Assembly (NCBI RefSeq): GCF_003589595.1
Contig: NW_020654422.1
Coordinates: forward strand, 11,638,197 to 11,702,196
DNA: 64,000 nucleotides
Source: Hyposmocoma kahamanoa
Taxonomy: Eukaryota; Arthropoda; Insecta; Lepidoptera; Cosmopterigidae
Direction: 5' to 3'
This document shows, piece after piece, positions 1 through 8,892 of this stretch. Both the position numbers and the translations under genes were made by a program. Each line of letters starts with the position of its first letter. Position 1 is the first letter of the stretch. Under the pieces are notes generated by a model, which was given only the letters and a program-made list of their open reading frames with translations, was not told where the DNA came from and did not search any database.

Positions 1-1055
1 ATTAATTATAAATAGCAAAATTTATTTTGGTATAAACATACAAAAGAAAATACAAAAAAGAAAGAAAAAGTGTTAAAATGAAACTATTATTATTTTAATT
101 TTTATAGTTTAACTGTACTACTTTAGGACATCAGAGACAGACTTTTTAAATACGTGACGTAATACGTTTTATTTTAAGTGTATATACTTTAATATAGTGA
201 ACTGTTACTTTAGACACTGATTGTGGCAATGGTATTATAAGTAGATATTTAAAAAGTTTCCTATTTTGGTCTTAAAAGGCAAGCGCGTGTTGACCGGCCA
301 CAAATAGTGCGTTATCAGCAGTGATCGACGCTGCCGGTGCCTGCCGGCCGCGGACAATTCAATTTGCATACCCGTTTATAGCTATCACTTGAGTTTAACG
401 ATTCTTTTTTAAACACCTTATTTGTGCCATGGAAATTAGAGTGCATGTATTTACATTATTAATATATCAAATGCACGCATAGGTACCACACATATATACG
501 TTAGTAAGAGAGATAATACTACTGCGTTGTCATTGTACATGGTCAATAATAAGTCACTTGACACATAAGACTTTTCATAGCTGCATGCAAAATAATGTTT
601 TTAGTAGTGGTGTCTGTGACTGTAGTTGCGCTTGTGTTATTAATGTTATTTGAAAAGAGGGTGGGAAAATGAAATGCACGAATAAATATTCAACACAAGT
701 ACAGCTATTTTGCACGATTTAACCTTCACTGGGTTTGCGGTAGAAAAATTAATCTACTTTCATTTTTATTAACATAGACTTCAGCAAAGTAACCCCTGAA
801 TCTATCAATTTCTCTCCAAGCGGTTTGTCAGTACTAAGTCCTTTCGTAGACCTTCTTATATGACGCCACATTTACCATCTCGTTTATTTAGTCAATGAAA
901 ATATTAAGCAGTAAACAAAAATCAAAAAGTAACGAGCTAAAAGACGTATAAGACTAACATATAATGTTAATTAAAAGCTCAACAAACGATTGTCACCTAT
1001 AAAACTAAAATGATTTCTAGCAAATAAATAAGTATCTAGTTTGTAAGTTTTAAGT
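1..1055. other. AT-rich non-coding DNA, nothing identified
   Basis: No ORF of note, no RNA gene and no repeat that I recognise. A slightly GC-richer patch lies at about 285-360. It could be intron, intergenic sequence or decayed transposon. Confidence 0.5.
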
Positions 1056-1083
1056 CGCGATTTAAATCCTGATTTAAATCGCG
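1056..1083. repeat. Near-perfect short palindrome
   Basis: Two 13-base arms (1056-1068 and 1071-1083; CGCGATTTAAATC and its exact complement) are separated by only two bases. It lies 62 bp from a second hairpin (1146-1214), so both may belong to one decayed foldback element. Seen directly; function unknown. Confidence 0.75.
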
Positions 1084-1145
1084 TATTTTTTTTTTTCAAA
1101 CAAACCAACGTTTCGGATCCTTTACAGGTCCCATGGTCACGGTTC

Positions 1146-1214
1146 ACTGAGGTGGTAAAGTCATCATAATCATTAATATTACCCATAACTCGTTGATGAC
1201 TTTACCACCTCAGT
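1146..1214. repeat. Perfect 21-bp inverted repeat with 27-nt loop
   Basis: The arms 1146-1166 and 1194-1214 are exact reverse complements (core ACCACCTCAG / CTGAGGTGGT). The 69-nt stem-loop has about the size of a miRNA precursor, but a fully perfect stem next to another palindrome (1056-1083) fits a recent foldback or transposon end at least as well. Confidence 0.75.
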
Positions 1215-2260
1215 CGTCATATACGCTATTTAAATCCGGAAAAATAGTTTCCTTTCCTGAATAAATAATTACTATAAAATTACGCATGCCATTCAATGGG
1301 GTAAATAAAGATTTTGACTATGAATCACGACGATTTTCACTTCCTACGACTAGTAATCTACTTACTTTTAAAAATTTTGAGACTTTTGTGGATATTTATC
1401 ATCAACGGTTTGATTTTTATTTTTTCTCCGATATTAACTGCTCTGAAGTATCGCTACATCCGTTCACATATCGTTACGTGTATGTAAATTAATATTTAAA
1501 TCCATATTTGCCTTCAATAACAAAATTATTGTACCTATAACGATGTGATTGCAGTAAAAGTAGAAGCAACGAGGAAAGAGAATACTGAAATAAATATATT
1601 AACTTGAGTGCATAATATTGGAAATTAATAGATTTAATCTCAAATATTCAAATGCATATACGTTTTCAGTTGACGGCAAAATATTGTACGTAAAATAAAT
1701 TCAAAACGTGTGTGAAACTCTTGAATCGGATTTAATATACCGAATGTCAACGTTAGACGATTTCACGCCAAAGGTAGTTCAACAAAGCATTCATGATAGC
1801 ATATCTTCTAAAACGAGCAACCATAAAGTGGCGTATACAAAGAGACGTCCGTGCGGCCCGCCGACCGATAGCACAATGCGGTAAACGACCACGGTACTTC
1901 CTCTTCCGGTCGTGGCGCCACGGTCGCGAGATTTATGCCCGTCGCTTCCTCTGCCATATGCGTGTCTACCCAGCGCTCATTTACACAAAACTCGAGTTTT
2001 TCAAGCACCTGTATTATGCGAATTCCGTAATGTAAAGCTTTTTGTTGTTTGGGTGTTGTTAAAGTATCGCGAAGACTTTAAGTTTTTTTCAAAAATTACC
2101 TCGTTCTAATTTTCTATCGCCCAATGGATTATGTTTCATGAATAAGAAACAAAATTCATAAATTTTATTCTAATTAGGCACTTAAAGCATGACTTTTAAA
2201 AGTACCTCAAATGTTCTTGTATATAATCTGAAATCTTAATAATGTTGTATATGTTCGTAG
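1215..2260. other. Non-coding DNA with a GC-richer patch
   Basis: Mostly AT-rich. About 1830-1990 is clearly GC-richer and open in several frames (short ORFs on both strands), but no protein family is recognisable and no splice context can be defended. Confidence 0.4.
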
Positions 2261-2546
2261 TAGTAGCAGTAGAGCTCCTTGTGAAAGAGTTCGTCTTAGG
2301 ACTTACGCCACCTTCCTTATTTCCGCCGCCAAGCAGAAATGTGAGCATTACTGCGTTCCAGTTTTGAAGGGTAAGGCACATGGAACTTGTCAACTTATGT
2401 CTCAGGGTGACGGGCGCAGTGGTAGTACCCCTCAGATATTTGCGATTTAAAGCTCTGAGTGACACTGCAACTGTAATGGACAAGCGTGTAGCTTACCATC
2501 AACCGTACGACTTGTTCGTACTGTCACTAGATATAATAAAAAAAAA
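2261..2546 (+). repeat. Family A SINE-like repeat, near full length
   Basis: Starts with the family 5' end TAGTAGCAGTAGAGCTCC and ends with the family 3' end followed by an A-tail (ATAATAAAAAAAAA). The diagnostic internal blocks GGACTTGTCAACTTATGTCT-like, CAGGGTGACGGGCGCAGTGG and GTGTAGCTTACCATCA are present. The 3' part resembles the 3' ends of lepidopteran CR1/Zenon-type LINEs, so the element may be a SINE carrying a LINE-derived tail or a short LINE 3' end. It has no coding capacity. Confidence 0.75.
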
Positions 2547-3530
2547 CCTGACGTAATTGTAGTTGCAGCGACCAACTAGGGCCTACAGCCTGTTCAAATA
2601 TTTCCAGCCTGGCAAGGTCATGTAATGAGGGAAGTCATTTTGACAGCGCATTGAATGATGTAAGTAAGAATCGTTTTCACAAACGGATACATTGGACTTG
2701 TAAGACATCTCCATGTATAGCGAATCAACAAAACAGCAAAATCAAATATTTAGACACAAAAATAATTCAACACCAGTAAAATCCTTTTAAAACAGAATCT
2801 CATTAAAGGCCGACAGGAAGTAACGAAGTTGATCTAACGTACTTACGTTGGTATAAAATATTCGGAAGTTCGCAGCCGGTGCTAAACGCGTTAAAATGAA
2901 GGGTTAATTCCGACTCACGTGTAATCTGAGCATTTAAATTCTTTACTTATCCATATGTTGCCTCGAAGGCAGCAGGCTTATAATAATTTTCATTCCAATT
3001 TATACTCAATATATGTACATAGACTTCTGAAAATAAGGGTTATCACTTGACACACACACATATGTTAACAAAAACAAATACACATACACAGTACACATTC
3101 TTTTATTCCATGCACAAATAGGTCCTATCACTGCTTACTACAAATATACGTACAAAGAGAAAACTCACGTAGGTATGTATGTATACACCGTGCCCAAGAG
3201 AAACAATAGGTATATCAATATTCGACATAGAGTCGCTACGAATGTTCTGGAATTGATGGAGTATATTTTCGTCAACAATCAAGTAGAGAACTCATGAGGG
3301 GTTCGGAGCTCGGGGCGAGAACAAAACGGGTAGTTCCTACATAATAGAGCATCGGCCGCGAACGCTCGCAACCGCAACGTCTCGGAATATCTTAGCAGTT
3401 GTACCGCTATCACGTCACTCTTCTCCAATGCTGCCTTGCTACGACGAATGTAGTGGTATGTTAAGGCGGTTTTCCATTTAAACCGTTCACACAAATGTGC
3501 AAAAGCAAGAACCTAATACAAAATTAGTTA
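2547..3530. other. Non-coding DNA, nothing identified
   Basis: No recognised repeat. A minus-strand frame at 3279-3494 is open but resembles nothing. There is a short CACACA/CATA tract near 3051-3090. Confidence 0.4.
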
Positions 3531-3531
3531 G

Positions 3532-3563
3532 TTTATTTTATTTTATTTTATTTTATTTTATTT
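3532..3563 (-). repeat. LINE 3' tail, (TAAAA)n
   Basis: Six to seven consecutive TTTTA units on the plus strand, read as TAAAA at the 3' end of the minus-strand LINE. Short microsatellite tails instead of poly(A) are usual for CR1-group elements and mark the point where reverse transcription began. Confidence 0.85.
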
Positions 3564-3823
3564 GGTACAACAACAGACATTAGATCACAAACAATACTTA
3601 TTAACAAGAAAAAACACATAACACTTTAAATCTAATATCCAATAATAGTTATACACAACTTTCCTAAATATTTATATTTTTAACAAACAGGTATAATATT
3701 CATAGGTATAATATACATACAATATATATTTATTTATATAGTTATATTTATGTATTTATATTTATATTTCAAACAAATACTATTTCAACAAATATTAAAA
3801 GCAGTGCCAAATGAACATAAACA
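3564..3823 (-). other. LINE 3' untranslated region
   Basis: AT-rich sequence between the ORF2 stop codon and the TAAAA tail. It lacks open frames and contains A/T-rich runs and repeated TATTTATA-like words. It is assigned to the LINE by position only; it would normally carry the structure recognised by the element's own reverse transcriptase. Confidence 0.7.
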
Positions 3824-6667
3824 CTAATTTCTGTTACAACTTGAATACATTGCAGCTTTGAATGACATAATACTATTTGAAAATATGTCATGGCGGGAAC
3901 ATAAGTCATTGTATAATCGACATATTCTATATAACGGCCCATTTTGTGAAACGTTGTTCCTCATAGGTGGCAAGCTAAACAACTGTGGAATACGCACAGA
4001 CCGAGTTGGCACCCTAAATTTTAGATGTTCAATCAGCTGAGAATCCATGGTAGAGTTTACAATTCTGTGCAGAGTGCATAAGTCGGAGACCCGTCTGCGA
4101 TCTTCAAGACTCATCATCTTAAACCTACACAATCGTTCAGAGTAATTGGGCAGCTTACGCCGAAGTCCGTATTTTGAACTGAGACATCTTGCAAATCTAC
4201 GTTGTATAGACTCTATTCTATCAACATGGATATCATACATAGGGTACCAGATAGGCGAGCAGTATTCCAGGATACTTCTAACCAAGGCATTGTACAATAT
4301 TATTAAAGAGGTGGCATTACGAAATGGCTTAGTATTACGTAGGAGAAAAGATAATAAACGATTTGCATTATTACATATATGGTCGTAATGGGGTCTAAAA
4401 GAAAGAACCGAATCAAACATGACGCCCAAGTCGCGCACAACGTTCACACGATCCAACACACCACCGCCAACACCGTAAGCATAATTTAATGGCTTCTTGT
4501 TTTTGGTGAAAGTGATAACTTGGCATTTCTTCGCATTAAGGGCCATGTAGTTATGATTACACCAATTTTCAATTGTGTCAAGATTGGACTGCAGAGTCAA
4601 ACAATCATTCATATCGTAAATACGGTGAAAAATCTTAACGTCGTCTGCGTATGCCAAACATTCACATCGAATCAAACCCAAAAGATCATTAACGAAAGTT
4701 AAGAATAATAGAGGGCCGAGATTTGATCCTTGAGGCACACCAGACAGTGCAAGAAACGGAACAGACTCAAATCCACTGAGGGCTACTAGTTGAGAGCGAT
4801 TCATAAGGTACGATGAGATCCAGCGATGGAGACTTCCGTGAACACCAAGATGATCCAACTTTGACAGTAGTACCATATGATTGACACGGTCAAAAGCTTT
4901 AGAGAAATCTAAGTAAATAGCGTCAACCTGGCACTTATCATTAAATGCGTCACAAAGGTAAGTTACGTAAGAAAGTAAATTTGAACATGTCGAGCGACCA
5001 GAAATGAATCCGTGCTGATTTGGACTTAGTAAATGCTTGAAGTGGCTATAGAGGTGAGTGTACACTAGACTTTCAAATATTTTAGCAAACCAACTCAATA
5101 TACAAATGGGCCTGTAATTAGTAACATCGGCTCTGTCGCCAGACTTATGAACCGGTGTAATCTTTGCAATCTTCCACAATGAGGGAAACACACCACTCGA
5201 CAAGGACATATTATAGATGATTGTTAGCGGTTTGACAAGAACTGAAGCGCAGAGACAAATAAAAACTGGTGGAATACCATCAGGACCGGGACCCTTAGAC
5301 AAATCGACATGCTTGAGCTGTTTCAGGACAATATCAGAAGATAGAGTAATGTTGAATATTGACAAGTTACAGTGTGGAAATTCAGGGGTATATGTGACAT
5401 TATTTTGGGCCCCATACACAGACGAGAAGTAATCGGCAAAAAGATTTACAATGTCACTACCATTCTCTGCTCTACGATCATTGTATCGCATCAGCTTGGG
5501 GTAGCTGTTAGTTACTCTCTTACCTCTAGTGTAACGCCAGAACGCCTTGATGTTCACAGACAGATCACTCTCAATACGCTCAATGTAGACTCTTAGACAT
5601 TGCTCCAGTACGGCTTTTACCCTCAACCTTAACATTGAAAATGTATCGTAATCGCGGGGGTTGCCGTACCGCTTGAAGCGATTGTGGTACTTTTGCTTGT
5701 TTTTAATTAACACAATCAAATCCCTTGAAAACCAAACCGGATATCTTGTTGATTTAGTCCTGATCCTAGGTGTGTATTTTTCAATAGTCTCATGCACAAT
5801 ATTATAGAACACGTGCAGAAAGTCGTCACAGTTATGAATAGATGCCAAATGATCCCAGTCAACCATCGCTAATTCACTCATACAACCTTCTATGTCAGTT
5901 TTATAGAAGCAAAGTCTGTTACATACTGATCTGTTAATGTCTAATAAAGATGCCTGAACAACGAATGTTACCTCAAAGGAAGGATGATGTGCATCCAGAC
6001 GGCTTAGGGCTGGGGTGCTGATAAGTGAGAAGAGTTCCGGGCTATTTGTGATTGCTAAGTCAAGAAGTCTTTGGTTATGATTTAATATAGTGTTAAGTTG
6101 TGTCACGTCTACAAACTGAAATAAGTCGGAAAGGGCTTTCGATTTGTCGCAATTATGCTTTATTATGTGACTCTTATCATTAGACCACACAACCTCCCCC
6201 AAATTGAAATCACCAAGAATAATTGTTTTATCGTATGGATAGGAATGTAGTATTCGTTTACAATTAGTTACAAAATCTTGATAAAGTTCTATAGGTAAAT
6301 AATCCGGTAAATAAACAACGCATATATTAATAGTTAATTCTTTTTTACTATTCGTTATTTGTATCCATAAATCCTCCACCAGATCAGACTGCCAATCTGT
6401 CCTATTGATAAAATTAAGATTTTTAGAGATCGCCATCAATATCCCCCCTCCATCCTGTTTATTGAAGCGTTTAAAAAATCTATTACATCTGTCTCTGCGC
6501 ACCACACAGTATCTGTCATCAAACAGCTCCGAAGAAATAATACTATTATTTAGCCACGTTTCCGCCATACACACTATATCAAAATTACTAAATAGAAATG
6601 AATTGTAATTATCATTCGTTTTGGTTTTTAATCCTCGCACATTTTGGTAATAGACAGAGATAGCCAT
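3824..6667 (-). CDS. LINE ORF2: APE endonuclease-reverse transcriptase, intact, 947 aa
   Basis: Encodes the enzyme that nicks target DNA and copies the element RNA into it (target-primed reverse transcription), acting in the nucleus. Residues 1-235 form an AP-endonuclease-like domain: N9 in YYQNVRGL, E36 in MAETWL, D153/N155 in LGDFNL, D203 in LDLAITN, and D225 with H227/H228 in LDAHHPS. Residues ~440-720 are the reverse transcriptase: GPGPDGIPP (459-467), NYRPICIL (517-524), D587 in YLDFSKAFD, GVPQGSNLGPLLF (643-655) and the catalytic YADD (673-676). The C-terminal ~200 residues match the usual thumb/connection region (ILEYCSPIW and similar). There is no RNase H domain, no internal stop and normal length for the group. 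It starts at ATG (plus-strand CAT 6665-6667), 60 nt after the ORF1 stop; the spacer holds two further in-frame stops, so simple readthrough from ORF1 is excluded. Confidence 0.95.
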   Translation of the reverse strand: MAISVYYQNVRGLKTKTNDNYNSFLFSNFDIVCMAETWLNNSIISSELFDDRYCVVRRDRCNRFFKRFNKQDGGGILMAISKNLNFINRTDWQSDLVEDLWIQITNSKKELTINICVVYLPDYLPIELYQDFVTNCKRILHSYPYDKTIILGDFNLGEVVWSNDKSHIIKHNCDKSKALSDLFQFVDVTQLNTILNHNQRLLDLAITNSPELFSLISTPALSRLDAHHPSFEVTFVVQASLLDINRSVCNRLCFYKTDIEGCMSELAMVDWDHLASIHNCDDFLHVFYNIVHETIEKYTPRIRTKSTRYPVWFSRDLIVLIKNKQKYHNRFKRYGNPRDYDTFSMLRLRVKAVLEQCLRVYIERIESDLSVNIKAFWRYTRGKRVTNSYPKLMRYNDRRAENGSDIVNLFADYFSSVYGAQNNVTYTPEFPHCNLSIFNITLSSDIVLKQLKHVDLSKGPGPDGIPPVFICLCASVLVKPLTIIYNMSLSSGVFPSLWKIAKITPVHKSGDRADVTNYRPICILSWFAKIFESLVYTHLYSHFKHLLSPNQHGFISGRSTCSNLLSYVTYLCDAFNDKCQVDAIYLDFSKAFDRVNHMVLLSKLDHLGVHGSLHRWISSYLMNRSQLVALSGFESVPFLALSGVPQGSNLGPLLFLTFVNDLLGLIRCECLAYADDVKIFHRIYDMNDCLTLQSNLDTIENWCNHNYMALNAKKCQVITFTKNKKPLNYAYGVGGGVLDRVNVVRDLGVMFDSVLSFRPHYDHICNNANRLLSFLLRNTKPFRNATSLIILYNALVRSILEYCSPIWYPMYDIHVDRIESIQRRFARCLSSKYGLRRKLPNYSERLCRFKMMSLEDRRRVSDLCTLHRIVNSTMDSQLIEHLKFRVPTRSVRIPQLFSLPPMRNNVSQNGPLYRICRLYNDLCSRHDIFSNSIMSFKAAMYSSCNRN

Positions 6668-6727
6668 TTCATTAATTACAATTCAATGAACCTGGTACAA
6701 TGCGTAAAAACTTTAAACAATCCCACC

Positions 6728-7402
6728 TTAACGAATAAGTGCAAGACTTTCCTGGTTCTTGATGTGGATGTACGAAGAGTTGGGGTCCTTTCTAACGAAA
6801 ATGCGTCCATTGCGTACCCATACGAACTTGTACCCAGTCTCCTTTGCTTTTTTCCTCGCAGCTGCATGAAGGGTTTTATAGAATGGGGACAAGTGCTCAC
6901 AGACATAAATAGGCTTTTTCTCACCCGCTACGCCCAAATGATTCGTATTCAGTTTGTCATTAGGGTTGTCTTTGTTGTAGCGGTACACAGCTGAATAGAA
7001 TTCGTCACGACTCCGGACACTCTTAAATTTAGCCACAATAGTCTTAGGCAGTTTGCTGTCCTTATTAAGTTTTGCAACTCTCACACAGCTAACTACGTCT
7101 CCATCATTTAATTTGTGCCCAGTAAATTGCGCACATTGATGCAATACGGTAGACAAATTCTCCGAACGAAATTCAGGGACACCATGCAATTCTAAATTAT
7201 TCTCTCTTAAGTGCTGTTCCAGGCTATTTAATCTTCCTTCCAGATCGTGAACCGTGGTTTGCAATAGCTGGTTTGCGCCTTTTAGATGAGCATTATCCTT
7301 GATCAATGTATCAATGGAGAGTTTTAGGTCATCATGTGCTCCGCTGATGAACTCCACTGACTTACGAAGCTCCTGAACATCAGTTGGTGAAATTATAGGC
7401 AC
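6728..7402 (-). CDS. LINE ORF1 C-terminal part: coiled coil plus FP-like domain, 5'-truncated
   Basis: Probably a nucleic-acid-binding chaperone that packages the LINE RNA. Residues ~8-68 are a heptad-like coiled coil (VQELRKSVEF, LIKDNAHLKG, LEGRLNSLEQ), followed by RENNLELHGVPE (67-77), the usual start of the domain shared by insect LINE ORF1 proteins and the baculovirus FP25K-like family. KSVRSRDEF (127-135) and YKFVWVRNGRIFVRK (191-205) are typical of its end. The open frame begins at GTG (plus CAC, 7400-7402) and its first ~6 codons lie in the neighbouring family A repeat, so this is not the native start. Full-length relatives carry more N-terminal sequence, often a PHD-like zinc finger, which is missing here. 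It ends in TAA at 6728-6730. A functional product from this copy is unlikely without a new promoter and start. Confidence 0.82.
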   Translation of the reverse strand: MPIISPTDVQELRKSVEFISGAHDDLKLSIDTLIKDNAHLKGANQLLQTTVHDLEGRLNSLEQHLRENNLELHGVPEFRSENLSTVLHQCAQFTGHKLNDGDVVSCVRVAKLNKDSKLPKTIVAKFKSVRSRDEFYSAVYRYNKDNPNDKLNTNHLGVAGEKKPIYVCEHLSPFYKTLHAAARKKAKETGYKFVWVRNGRIFVRKDPNSSYIHIKNQESLALIR

Positions 7403-7541
7403 ATGGGACTTGTCAACTTATGTTTCAGGGTGACGGGCGCAGTGGTAGTGGTAGTGGCTCTGTAACTGTTATGAACAGGCGTGTAGCTTACCATCAGGCG
7501 CACGACTTGTTCGTACCGTCACTTGATATTATAAAAAAAAA
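7385..7541 (+). repeat. Family A repeat, 3' half, fused to the LINE 5' side
   Basis: Begins at TGGTGAAATTATAGGCACAT inside the family and runs to the conserved 3' end and A-tail (ATTATAAAAAAAAA). The first bases are shared with the truncated LINE ORF1, so the exact junction is ambiguous. Another copy in the window starts at the same internal point (42600). Confidence 0.75.
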
Positions 7542-7614
7542 CAGATATTTTCTTGTACACAAATCGCAGTCTTGGTGGATTAAGGTCATTGTAAAAACTT
7601 GGAGTAGGTAAGTT

Positions 7615-7877
7615 TAGTAGCAGTAGAGCTCCATGTGAAAGAGTTCATCTAGGGATGTACCTATTTCGGCCGCCAAGTATGGCAAGGGTGCTGGTGAAAT
7701 TACATGCACATGGGACTTGTCAACTTATGTCTCAGGGTGACGGGCGCAGTGGCAGTAACCCCTCAGATCTTTGTGATTTAAAGCTCCGAATGGCACAGCA
7801 ACTGTTATGGAGTGGCCTGTCGCTTACCACCAGGCGCACGACTTGTTCGTCCCGTCGCTTGGTATTATAAAAAAAAA
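7615..7877 (+). repeat. Family A repeat with internal deletion
   Basis: The 5' end (TAGTAGCAGTAGAGCTCC) and 3' A-tail are both present. About 30 bp of the CTATTTC...GCCAAG region are lost compared with longer copies. Same orientation as the copy 74 bp upstream. Confidence 0.75.
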
Positions 7878-7894
7878 GTTCTACGAACGAAATT

Positions 7895-7953
7895 GTTAAC
7901 TTTTTTATGCTTAAATTAATATAGTTGCGTTTTCATGTAGTTCTTATTATTTT
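7895..7953 (+). repeat. Family H fragment
   Basis: TTTATGCTTAAAT and TTTCATGTAGTTC words are shared, in the same order, with 63540-63640 (+) and the complement of 41466-41560. It directly precedes a family E copy here. Confidence 0.4.
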
Positions 7954-7954
7954 T

Positions 7955-8424
7955 AACCGACTTCAAAAAAAGGAGGAGGTTCTCAATTTGACTGTATGTT
8001 TTTTTGTATGTATGTAACTCCGGTATTTGTGAACCGATTTTCATGGTTCTTTTTTTGTTGGAAAGAGGGTACCTCCATAGTGGTCCCATTTAATTTTGAA
8101 GAAAACCATCCACCTCTAAGGGTGGCTGTTCACGCATGAAGATTCATTTTTATAAATAACGCCTAAATTTTATTATAAGGAGCAATTATTTTAATGGTTT
8201 ATTTTGCTATTCTCCAATTCAAGGTGTTTTTCTCTCTCAATATACTTTGAGTAGTGAGAATCGATTTTTATTATCTCCTGTGTCAAGTCCCGTACAGTGG
8301 CGAACTAGGGGATGAGTCCGTGGTTGCGCACTTTCCGGTAACCGATTTCAATAAAACTTGGTAATTATAAGTAATTTCACGTACTTTTGAGGTCAGTTTT
8401 TTTAGTACTCTGTACTGAGATCAT
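7955..8424 (+). repeat. Family E dispersed repeat, long copy
   Basis: Starts AACCGACTTCAAAAAAAGG, contains the conserved CGGTATTTGTGAACCGATTT and GGGTACCTCCATAGTGGTCC blocks, and ends TTTTTTAGTACTCTGTACTG. This is a dispersed repeat common in Lepidoptera and other insects; its class is unresolved. It is non-coding. Confidence 0.75.
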
Positions 8425-8611
8425 AATGACTTGTCTCATGTGATAAAAATACTTTTAACGTATGTTCACTAGTGGTATGATTATACTAAGGATATATTAC
8501 ATAGACATATAAGTTTGTCCGAAAAGGTACAAATTGAAAAACGATAAAGACTTTCAATCCTCTAATAAAACATGGTTTCTGAAAACAAATAAACAAATAA
8601 ATTAAAACTTG
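8425..8611. other. Non-coding spacer
   Basis: Short AT-rich gap between family E and family C copies; nothing identified. Confidence 0.4.
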
Positions 8612-8892
8612 ACAATCTCATAATTATTAATATAATACACTTAGAAAAAACTCCCTCGATTCGACCGGATTCGAACCGACGTCTCCTAGGAAGCCGTGTC
8701 AGACGCTATGCCAACTAAGCCACGGAACGAACTACGGAACGGACCTTACGAATTTTTATATGTGTTTGTTACCGGATCTTTGTATTTGGCTATCTAAGAC
8801 TTTTTAGTTCTAGTTCTTTAAAGTAGTTAGTTCTAAATGTTCGATCTTTAATAATTATAACAAACTAGTAGAGTAATTTCACAAAAAAATAA
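8612..8892 (-). repeat. Family C element: tRNA-like core between inverted arms
   Basis: On the minus strand a tRNA-like segment (about 8657-8732) has a box-A-like TGGCTTAGTTGG and a box-B-like GGTTCGAATCC. The right arm includes TTTGTTACCGGATCTTTG and ends in ACAAACTAGTAGAGTA-like sequence (8862-8886), the family's terminal motif. The left arm is degenerate. It is a pseudo-tRNA inside a mobile repeat, not a working tRNA gene. Confidence 0.6.

Larger units (their letters stand above)
3531..7390 (-). mobile_element. Non-LTR retrotransposon (CR1/Jockey group LINE), 5'-truncated
   Basis: About 3.86 kb on the minus strand: partial ORF1 (6728-7390), a 60-nt spacer, complete ORF2 (3824-6667), a ~260-bp AT-rich 3' UTR and a 3' tail of TAAAA units (3532-3563, read as TTTTA on plus). 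The order ORF1, APE endonuclease, reverse transcriptase, no RNase H, simple-repeat tail fits the CR1/Jockey supergroup (possibly Daphne-like); the clade needs a tree. The 5' end is lost and abuts a family A repeat. No target-site duplication could be seen. ORF2 has no stop or frameshift, so the copy is young or was recently active. Confidence 0.92.

Noticed and set aside
1793..2035. Overlapping 66-80-codon ORFs on both strands in a GC-richer patch
   Set aside because: No family resemblance, no supportable splice sites, and openness on both strands is expected where GC is high and stops are rare.
6668..6727. Stop-codon readthrough linking LINE ORF1 and ORF2
   Set aside because: The two ORFs are in the same frame, but the ORF1 stop is followed by a further in-frame TAA and TGA in the 60-nt spacer.
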